A DNA stretch of 35,439 nucleotides, from assembly GCA_910585535.1 (NCBI GenBank), contig CAJUFK010000024.1:1-35439 (forward strand). Direction: 5' to 3'. Source of the stretch: an uncultured Angelakisella sp. (GTDB lineage: Bacteria > Bacillota > Clostridia > Oscillospirales > Ruminococcaceae). The notes under the pieces are model-generated. The model did not search any database, was not told the origin of the DNA, and saw only the letters and a program-made list of their open reading frames with translations. How positions within the stretch are numbered: position 1 is the first letter of the stretch; every line of letters starts with the position of its first letter. Made by a program: the position numbers and the translations under genes. Shown piece by piece: positions 30,065 to 35,439 of this stretch.

Positions 30065-31312
30065 TCAGCGGATCTGACCGCTTCCCAGGACGATATACTT
30101 TATGGTAGTGAGTTCCCCCAGGCCCATAGGACCCCGGGTGTGAAGCTTTTGGGTGGAAATACCGATCTCCGCCCCCAGGCCGAACTCCCCGCCGTCGGTG
30201 AACCGGGTGGAGGCGTTGACATACACCGCCGCCGCGTCCACCTGCTGGGTAAAAAGGCGGCTGTGGCCGTAGTCGCTGGTAACGATGGCCTCGCTGTGGC
30301 CGGTGGAGTACCGGCGGATGTGGTCAATGGCCTCCTCCAGGGAGTCCACTACGCGAACCGCCAGGATGTAGTCCCCAAACTCGGCGGCGTAATCCTCCTC
30401 CGAGGCGGGAAGGACGCTCTCCCCCAGGATCCGCCGGGTCTCGGGGCAGCCCCTCAGCTGGACCTTATGGCGGTCCAGGGCGGCCTTTGCCAGGGGCAGA
30501 AACGTCTCCGCCACCTCCCGGTGGACCAAAAGGGTCTCGGCGGCATTGCAGACCGAGGGACGGCTGCACTTGGCGTTTTCGATGATCCGCACCCCCATCT
30601 CCAGGTCGCAGGGACTGTCCACAAAGACATGGCAGTTGCCCACCCCGGTCTGGATCACCGGAACGGTGGACTGTTCCACCACCGCCTGGATGAGCCCCCC
30701 TCCGCCCCGGGGGATGAGGACGTCCAGAAGGCCGTTTGCCTTCATCATCCGGTTGGCGGATTCCCGGCTGGTGTCCTCCACCAGCTGAACGGCATCACCG
30801 GGGAGCCCCGCCTCTGTAAGGGCACGGCCCATAATCCCTGCCAGGGCCAGGTTGGTCTCGATGGCCTCCTTGCCTCCCCGAAGGATGCAGGCGTTGCCCG
30901 ACTTGAGGCAGAGGGCGGCGGCGTCCACCGTGACGTTGGGACGGGCCTCGTAGATAATCCCCACCACCCCCAGGGGCACGCGGACCCGGGTAATGGAAAG
31001 GCCATTGGGGCGCACCGAGCCCCCATCCATCCGGCCCACCGGATCGGGAAGGGAGACAATCTCCTCCACAGCGGCGGCGATCCCCTGAATGCGCTTTTCA
31101 TCCAGGGAGAGGCGGTCCAACAGGGCGCGGCTCATCCCTGCCTCCAGGGCGCGGGCGGTATCCAAGGCGTTGGCGGCCAGAATCTCCGGCGTATGCTTCC
31201 GAAGGGCGGCGGCAATGGCCAAAAGGCCCCTGTCCTTTTCCCGGGAGCCGGCGGCGGCCAGCACGGCGGCTGCCCCTTTGGCCCTTCGGCCCAGTTCCTC
31301 CATGGTTTTCAT
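30065..31312 (-). CDS. proA: Glutamate-5-semialdehyde dehydrogenase
   Basis: A 415-aa gamma-glutamyl phosphate reductase, the second step of proline synthesis. It reduces glutamyl-5-phosphate with NADPH to the semialdehyde. Landmarks are RVPLGVVGIIYEARPNVTVD, LRGGKEAIETN, the catalytic cysteine segment NAKCSRPSVCNAAETLLVH, and FGLGAEIGISTQKLHTRGPM near the C-terminus. Its ATG overlaps the proB stop (ATGA), with GGGAG five bases before. A second in-frame ATG nine bases on is a possible alternative. The product cyclises spontaneously and is reduced by ProC, which is not in this window. Confidence 0.97.
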   Translation of the reverse strand: MKTMEELGRRAKGAAAVLAAAGSREKDRGLLAIAAALRKHTPEILAANALDTARALEAGMSRALLDRLSLDEKRIQGIAAAVEEIVSLPDPVGRMDGGSVRPNGLSITRVRVPLGVVGIIYEARPNVTVDAAALCLKSGNACILRGGKEAIETNLALAGIMGRALTEAGLPGDAVQLVEDTSRESANRMMKANGLLDVLIPRGGGGLIQAVVEQSTVPVIQTGVGNCHVFVDSPCDLEMGVRIIENAKCSRPSVCNAAETLLVHREVAETFLPLAKAALDRHKVQLRGCPETRRILGESVLPASEEDYAAEFGDYILAVRVVDSLEEAIDHIRRYSTGHSEAIVTSDYGHSRLFTQQVDAAAVYVNASTRFTDGGEFGLGAEIGISTQKLHTRGPMGLGELTTIKYIVLGSGQIR

Positions 31313-32103
31313 AGGGTCTCCCTCCCGATAAAGTGGGTCCCCACCGCCTTGCCCTCTAAGAGGTCGTAAAGGACGTCGGGGTTTTTGCCGTTGACGATGT
31401 ACATATCCGCCCCGGCCCCTGTGGCGATGCGCCCAGCGGAAAGCTTGGTGAGCATCCCCCCGGTACCCCGGCTGGATCCCGCTCCGCTGGCGGTAGCCAT
31501 CAGGGCGTCGTCGATCTCCCGAACCTCCGGCACAAGGACCGCGGCGGCGTCCTTGGCGGGGTCGGCGGTGTACAGGCCGTCGATGTCGCTTAGGATCACC
31601 AGGGCGTCAGCCCCGATGATCTTGGCAACGATGGCGGAAAGGGTGTCGTTGTCCCCCACCCGGATCTCGTCGGTGGCCACCGTGTCGTTTTCGTTCACCA
31701 CCGGGATGGCCCCCATGCCGAAGAGGGATTCAAAGGTGTTTCGCACGTTTTCGCTGCTTTCGGCGTTATCCAGGCTGTACCGGGTGAGCAGCACCTGACC
31801 CACGGTATGGTTGTATTCGGAAAAATATTTGTCGTACAGGTACATGAGTTCGCACTGGCCCACCGCCGCAGCGGCCTGCTTGCCGGGGATGGTCTGGGGC
31901 CGCTCCCGAAGGCCCAGCTTGCCCATTCCCACCCCGATGGCCCCGGAGGAAACCAGCACCAGTTCCCGGTCGGTGTTTTTTATGTCCGCAAGGACCTTTA
32001 CCAGCTTTTCCATAAGCCGGATGTTGATATGCCCACTGGGATGGGTCAGGGTGGAGGTCCCCACCTTGACGACGATCCGCTTTGCTTCTGTGATGGCGCT
32101 CAT
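31309..32103 (-). CDS. proB: Glutamate 5-kinase, short form without PUA domain
   Basis: A 264-aa amino acid kinase that phosphorylates glutamate to start proline synthesis. The ATP/substrate motifs are VVKVGTSTLTH, LVSSGAIGVGMGKLGLR, VVNENDTVATDEIRVGDND, and LVILSDIDGLYTADP. GTGGMLTKLSAGRIATGAGADM closes the kinase domain. Length and end show that the C-terminal PUA domain present in E. coli ProB is absent, as in several Firmicutes. Feedback inhibition by proline resides in the kinase domain, so regulation may persist. The start at 32103 overlaps the preceding gene's stop and has GAGGAG. Confidence 0.97.
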   Translation of the reverse strand: MSAITEAKRIVVKVGTSTLTHPSGHINIRLMEKLVKVLADIKNTDRELVLVSSGAIGVGMGKLGLRERPQTIPGKQAAAAVGQCELMYLYDKYFSEYNHTVGQVLLTRYSLDNAESSENVRNTFESLFGMGAIPVVNENDTVATDEIRVGDNDTLSAIVAKIIGADALVILSDIDGLYTADPAKDAAAVLVPEVREIDDALMATASGAGSSRGTGGMLTKLSAGRIATGAGADMYIVNGKNPDVLYDLLEGKAVGTHFIGRETL

Positions 32104-33449
32104 TTCTTCTCCTCTGTTTCTTCCTCCGGCTGGGGCTCCCTGCGCTGGACCAGCAGCTTTGTCACCCGCTGATCGTCCATCTCCTTTACGGTGACTGCAA
32201 GGCAGTCGTAAACGAAGCTTTCCCCTGCCTCGGGGATATGCTCCAGCATCTCCAGGGCCCAGCCGTTCATGGTGTTAAAATCGCTCTCGAACCCCCGGGG
32301 CGCGTAGTCGATGCGGTCGAAGAAGTCCTCGATCCCCATGTCCCCGCTGACCTCCCAGCTGTTCTCCCCGGTCTTTTGCAGGTCGGTGATGATCTCCTCG
32401 TCCTCGTCCCAAATCTCCCCCACCAGTTCCTCCAAAAGATCCTCCAGGGTGACGATGCCCAAGGTGCCGCCGTAGTCGTCGATGACAACGGCGAGGTGGT
32501 TCTTCTTCCGCTGGAAGTCCCCCAGCAACCGGGAGATCTTCATGGACCGGTGGATAAACACCGGCTTGTTCATCAGGTTGCGAAGGCGGATGGGCCGCCC
32601 CTGGAGGGCGCGTTTCAAGATCTCCCGGGACTGGACCACCCCGATGATATTGTCGATGGTATCCTCATAGACCGGAATCCGGGAATATTTCTTGCCGGTG
32701 ACGATCTTTAGGATCTCTGCCTGATCCTCCTCTACATCCAGGGCCACCAGATTCACCCGGGGGGTGATGACCTCCTGAACGGTGGTCTCGTCAAACTCCA
32801 GGGCGGACTGGACCAGATCCTTCTCCTGCTCCTCCAGGACCCCCTCCTCCTGGATGGTGCCCAGCATATACATCAGTTCTTGTTCGGTGATGCTGGGGGC
32901 CTTCTCCCCCTCCTCCTTTTTGCTGAAGCGGTCCTTCAGCCAGATAAAGAAGGTGCAGAAGGGATAGAGCAGAAAGGAACAGAACCCCAGGGGCTGGGCG
33001 ATGGCCAGCACCAGCCGCTCGCTGTTCTCCTTGGCCCAGCTTTTGGGAAGGATCTCCCCAAAGGTGAGGATCAGGAGGGTGGCAGCGCCGGTGGCCACTG
33101 CCACCCCGGCGTCCCCGAAGGCGGTGGTAGCCGCCACGGTGGTCAGGGAGGACATGGCGATATTCACCAGGTTGTTGCCGATGAGGATGGTGGAGAGGGT
33201 GCGGTCGTAGTTCTCCGCCAGCTTCACCGCTGTGGCGGCCTTTGCGTTCCCTTCCTCCGCCATGTTGCGGATCCGGATCATATTTACCGAGGTAAAGGAG
33301 GTCTCACTGGCCGAAAAGAAGGCGGAAAGGAAGAGCAAAACCGCCATGGAACCGTAAAGTAAGCCTGGACTGTCCAAGAAAAAACCAACTCCTACTTGTT
33401 TGTCAAATTCCGCCCCCGGTACAGGCTTTTCCGGGGGTTCGTTATTCAT
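32100..33449 (-). CDS. CNNM/CorC-HlyC family membrane protein
   Basis: A 449-aa protein with the CNNM (DUF21) membrane domain (LFLSAFFSASETSFTSVN, then LIGNNLVNIAMSSL, and FGEILPKSWAKENSERL), a CBS pair (about residues 210-330: VITPRVNLVALDVEED, RIPVYEDTIDNIIGVV, HLAVVIDDYGGTLGIVTLED) and a C-terminal CorC_HlyC domain. These proteins are linked to Mg2+ or Co2+ export and are historically called hemolysin-like. The annotated ATG at 33449 has no Shine-Dalgarno and would sit about 12 nt from the predicted transcript start. GTAGGAG lies upstream of an in-frame TTG near residue 26, which is a possible real start. It heads the proB-proA operon with overlapping stop/start codons. Confidence 0.9.
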   Translation of the reverse strand: MNNEPPEKPVPGAEFDKQVGVGFFLDSPGLLYGSMAVLLFLSAFFSASETSFTSVNMIRIRNMAEEGNAKAATAVKLAENYDRTLSTILIGNNLVNIAMSSLTTVAATTAFGDAGVAVATGAATLLILTFGEILPKSWAKENSERLVLAIAQPLGFCSFLLYPFCTFFIWLKDRFSKKEEGEKAPSITEQELMYMLGTIQEEGVLEEQEKDLVQSALEFDETTVQEVITPRVNLVALDVEEDQAEILKIVTGKKYSRIPVYEDTIDNIIGVVQSREILKRALQGRPIRLRNLMNKPVFIHRSMKISRLLGDFQRKKNHLAVVIDDYGGTLGIVTLEDLLEELVGEIWDEDEEIITDLQKTGENSWEVSGDMGIEDFFDRIDYAPRGFESDFNTMNGWALEMLEHIPEAGESFVYDCLAVTVKEMDDQRVTKLLVQRREPQPEEETEEKK

Positions 33450-33467
33450 TGTAGCAAAAAAGGCGGG

Positions 33468-33497
33468 ATCCTACAAGGTGTCCGGGGATTTGTTCAA
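33468..33497 (-). promoter_or_regulatory. Candidate promoter of the CNNM-proB-proA operon
   Basis: On the minus strand TTGAAC (33497-33492), an 18-bp spacer and TAGGAT (33473-33468). It starts only 8 bp after the barstar stop and would begin transcription near 33461. Confidence 0.5.
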
Positions 33498-33504
33498 GAA
33501 CTAT

Positions 33505-33864
33505 TCACGGAAATCGCAAAAACGCCCCGGATCCCTTTCTCCCCGGCAGCTTCCCTGCCAGCAGCTTCAGGCGGCCCTGTCTCCGGCCCTCCAGCCGGAT
33601 CCGCCGGGCGGCGGCCACCCGGAGGTGGGGATTTTCCTCCGCTGTCTCGGTGAGGGCCCGCCAAAGGGCGCGGCCAAAGGGAGCGGCCATCATGGCTCCA
33701 TGGTTTTTCACCAGGATCCGGACCTCCCCCACCTCCCACAGGCAGTCGCAGAGGGCGTCCAAATTTTTTCCCCACCAGTCCGGCAGCTCCAGCACCGTAC
33801 TAAGCGCCGCCATGGCAGCTTCCCGCCGGGCGCAGACCGCCCCGTCCAGGATCACAGTTTTCAT
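33505..33864 (-). CDS. Barstar family ribonuclease inhibitor
   Basis: A 119-aa cytoplasmic protein of the barstar family. The inhibitory helix reads WWGKNLDALCDCLWEV (residues ~30-45), matching the region of barstar whose two aspartates (D35 and D39 there, D36 and D40 here) plug the active site of barnase. VRILVKNHG follows as the next strand. Barstar is about 90 residues, so this has a basic C-terminal extension (RRIRLEGRRQGRLKLL). Its ATG overlaps the stop of the ribonuclease gene (ATGA), with AGAGGAAG upstream. This tight coupling provides inhibitor whenever the enzyme is made and protects the cell before export. The pairing with an adjacent barnase makes the call firm. Confidence 0.92.
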   Translation of the reverse strand: MKTVILDGAVCARREAAMAALSTVLELPDWWGKNLDALCDCLWEVGEVRILVKNHGAMMAAPFGRALWRALTETAEENPHLRVAAARRIRLEGRRQGRLKLLAGKLPGRKGSGAFLRFP

Positions 33865-34487
33865 CTTTCTTCCTCTCCGTACAGCAGTTCAAAGGTGTTG
33901 TAGTGATCCTCGGTATAGTACACAAGGCCGTCGTTGGAAAAGATGATCCGCTTGGCCCCCCGGCTTTTCTTTCCCACCGTATCAATGTCGCATTCGGTGT
34001 ACTGGCGGTCTTTGGCCTTGGGGAGCAGGCCCTCCCGGTTGCCGAAGCGGTCCCCGCCGATGGCCGTGCCTTCACCGGTATACCGCTCCACGCTCCCGCC
34101 GGACCAGCCTGCGTCCTGGGCTTCCTTTTTGGTTTTGTAGTTTCCCGGCAGATGTTGGTACAGATGGAGGTATTCCGCCACCTCCTCCTTGGTGTTGTAC
34201 CAGCCGTCCTCGGTCACTGAGGAAAGCGCTTCCTCCGGCTGGGAACTTTCGGGGGAGGCAGGATCCTCCGGGGCGCTGCTTATGGCGTCGGAGGACGGGG
34301 TTTCCGGCGCTTCCTCCAAGGACGGGCTCTCCGGGGACCCGGCAGGCGCGGAGGGGACGCTCTCCCCTTCGGTCTGGACCGGGACAGAGGCGCTTTGGGG
34401 CGGCTGGCTGCCGGGCCCTCCGCAGGCGGTGAGAAGAAGGGTCAGCGCCAGCAGCGGCGCAAGCCATCTGGTCAAGGTTCGTTTCAT
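33861..34487 (-). CDS. Barnase-family ribonuclease lipoprotein
   Basis: A 208-aa precursor. A signal peptide (basic MKRTLTR, hydrophobic run, lipobox LTAC with Cys22) predicts export and lipid anchoring. A Ser/Pro/Glu linker runs to about residue 92. The C-terminal ~115 residues are a barnase domain: EEVAEYLHLYQHLPGNYKTK, GGDRFGNREGLLP, RQYTECDI, AKRIIFSNDGLVYYTEDHYNTF in separate stretches. The three catalytic residues of barnase (E73, R87, H102) correspond to E165, R180 and H195, so it should be an active guanyl-preferring RNase. The ATG at 34487 has AGGAGGAGG eight bases upstream. It is followed, with overlap, by its barstar. A surface ribonuclease could serve nutrition or competition. Confidence 0.92.
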   Translation of the reverse strand: MKRTLTRWLAPLLALTLLLTACGGPGSQPPQSASVPVQTEGESVPSAPAGSPESPSLEEAPETPSSDAISSAPEDPASPESSQPEEALSSVTEDGWYNTKEEVAEYLHLYQHLPGNYKTKKEAQDAGWSGGSVERYTGEGTAIGGDRFGNREGLLPKAKDRQYTECDIDTVGKKSRGAKRIIFSNDGLVYYTEDHYNTFELLYGEEER

Positions 34488-34515
34488 CGGCGGTCCTCCT
34501 CCTGGACATGGTTTT

Positions 34516-34551
34516 GAAAAACAGGGACAGAGGTCCCCCCCTGCCCCTGTT
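34516..34551 (-). terminator. Terminator after pnp, before the barnase gene
   Basis: On the minus strand ACAGGGGCAG (34550-34541) pairs with CTGTCCCTGT (34530-34521), with one G-U pair, and TTTTT follows. It separates the pnp transcript from the barnase-barstar genes. No consensus promoter was found for the latter. Confidence 0.8.
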
Positions 34552-34612
34552 ATCTGTTTTTTGGGAAACGCAACGGCGGCGGATGATTTTTCTCCCTGCA
34601 AGGCAGGTCTCT

Positions 34613-35439
34613 TTATCCGCGGTTCTTCTTGGCAGCCATAGCAGCCAGGGCGTCCCTTCTGGAAAGGTTGATGCGGCCCTGCTGGTCGATCTCGGTGACC
34701 ATAACCAGGATCTCATCCCCGGGAGCCACCACGTCCTCCACCTTCTCCACCCGGCGTTCGTCCAGCTTGGAGATGTGGACCAGGCCCTCCTTGCCGGGGG
34801 CGATTTCCACAAAGGCGCCGAAGTTCATCAGACGGGTGACCACGCCCTTGTAGATGGCACCGATCTCCGGGTCGTTGACGATGGTCTCAATGACGGTGAT
34901 GGCGCGGCGGGCGTCGTCGATGTCGATGGAGGAGACGAAGACATGGCCGTCGTCCTCGATGTCCACCTTGACGTTGCACTCGGCGCAGATCTTCTGGATG
35001 ACCTTGCCGCCGGAACCGATGACCTCCCGGATCTTGTCGGGATCAATCTTAAGGGTGAGCATCTTGGGAGCGTACTTGGAAAGCTCCGGACGGGGCGCGG
35101 GAATGGCCTTCAGCATGATCTCGTCCAGGATGTAGTCCCGGGCCTTATGGGTCTTTTGGAACGCCTCGGCGATGATCTCCGGGGTGAGGCCGTCGATCTT
35201 CAGGTCCATCTGAATGGCGGTAATGCCCTTGTGGGTGCCCCCCACCTTAAAGTCCATATCCCCGAAGAAGTCCTCCAGGCCCTGGATGTCCACCATGGTC
35301 TTCCAGGAACCGTCCTCGGCGGTGATAAGGCCGCAGGAAATGCCGGCCACAGGGGCCTTGATGGGCACGCCGGCGTCCATGAGGGCCAGGGTGGAGCCGC
35401 AGATGGAGCCCTGGGAGGTGGAGCCGTTGCTGGACAGCA
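34613..35439 (-). CDS. pnp: Polynucleotide phosphorylase, C-terminal part
   Basis: The last ~275 residues of PNPase; the gene continues beyond the right edge (5' end missing). PNPase degrades RNA 3' to 5' by phosphorolysis and polymerises NDPs. Visible are the second RNase PH-like core (SSNGSTSQGSICGSTLALMD, then AGVPIKAPVAGISCGLI and FGDMDFKVGGTHKGITAIQMD in pieces), the KH domain with GSGG in IREVIGSGGKVIQKI, and the S1 RNA-binding domain (GVVTRLMNFGAFVEI, GKEGLVHISKL, INLSRRDAL). The C-terminus ends soon after S1 (AAMAAKKNRG), as in compact Firmicute enzymes. A terminator follows. The reading frame is intact to the edge. Confidence 0.97.
   Translation of the reverse strand, partial: LSSNGSTSQGSICGSTLALMDAGVPIKAPVAGISCGLITAEDGSWKTMVDIQGLEDFFGDMDFKVGGTHKGITAIQMDLKIDGLTPEIIAEAFQKTHKARDYILDEIMLKAIPAPRPELSKYAPKMLTLKIDPDKIREVIGSGGKVIQKICAECNVKVDIEDDGHVFVSSIDIDDARRAITVIETIVNDPEIGAIYKGVVTRLMNFGAFVEIAPGKEGLVHISKLDERRVEKVEDVVAPGDEILVMVTEIDQQGRINLSRRDALAAMAAKKNRG

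Noticed and set aside
29044..30108. Plus-strand frame opposite the acidic-tailed membrane protein and GNAT start
   Set aside because: It is the mirror of two minus-strand genes with good starts; its leucine/valine/histidine-rich content is typical of an antisense shadow.

Overview
The window looks like chromosome of a high-GC, endospore-forming Firmicute, most likely a Clostridia member of the Oscillospiraceae (Flavonifractor/Lawsonibacter-like). This rests on recognisable families, not on a search. It carries spoIVA, a SipL-like SPOCS/LysM protein, DUF2508 and bofA, a DUF4364 protein, a bacterial RNase P RNA, strong AGGAGG ribosome binding sites, and NADP-type glutamate dehydrogenase and malic enzyme. 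Coding density is high and most genes read on the minus strand in short operons whose stop and start codons overlap as ATGA.

Layout. 1-5 kb: a Sel1-repeat protein with one cysteine per repeat, a PRK06851-like NTPase relative with a decayed P-loop, a lower-GC GTPase with a DUF697 membrane domain, and a YitT-family membrane protein behind a promoter-terminator leader. 4.7-8 kb: a 96-aa protein whose ribosome binding site lies in a perfect inverted repeat, a Na+/Ca2+-type exchanger, and an autoregulated PadR-DUF2812 pair. 8-8.4 kb: an AT-rich island with a small membrane protein and a MITE-like inverted repeat. 8.4-12 kb: ribokinase, then a malic enzyme-fumarase operon that could link fumarate, malate and pyruvate. 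12.1-12.65 kb: a structured dispersed-repeat-like element and a tRNA-Trp/tRNA-Thr operon with a consensus promoter and a strong terminator.

12.7-17.8 kb: an iron-chelate type ABC importer (lipoprotein, FecCD permease, ATPase), three 85-bp tandem repeats, and a TetR-MFS efflux pair with a promoter and operator. The last repeat copy supplies the end of the MFS gene. 17.9-20.6 kb: a DUF4364 regulator-like protein with a membrane protein, a TVP38/DedA-family protein and an unrecognised 246-aa protein. 20.7-24.4 kb: a sporulation operon, sipL-like then spoIVA, with a candidate sigma-E promoter, followed by a 58-aa helical protein gene. 24.5-27 kb: branched-chain aminotransferase and glutamate dehydrogenase.

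27.1-28.4 kb: RNase P RNA, a structured leader, DUF2508 and bofA (control of pro-sigma-K processing). 28.4-33.5 kb: an operon CNNM/CorC-type transporter-proB-proA-acidic-tailed membrane protein-GNAT acetyltransferase. 33.5-34.5 kb: a barnase-family ribonuclease made as a lipoprotein, translationally coupled to its barstar-family inhibitor. The window ends inside pnp (polynucleotide phosphorylase).

The most interesting points are the lipoprotein barnase/barstar pair, the sipL-spoIVA adjacency with a sigma-E-like promoter, the 7-cysteine Sel1 ladder, the Shine-Dalgarno-sequestering hairpin at 4961-5010, and several structured intergenic elements. I did not see a clear defence island, CRISPR array, prophage or complete insertion sequence.
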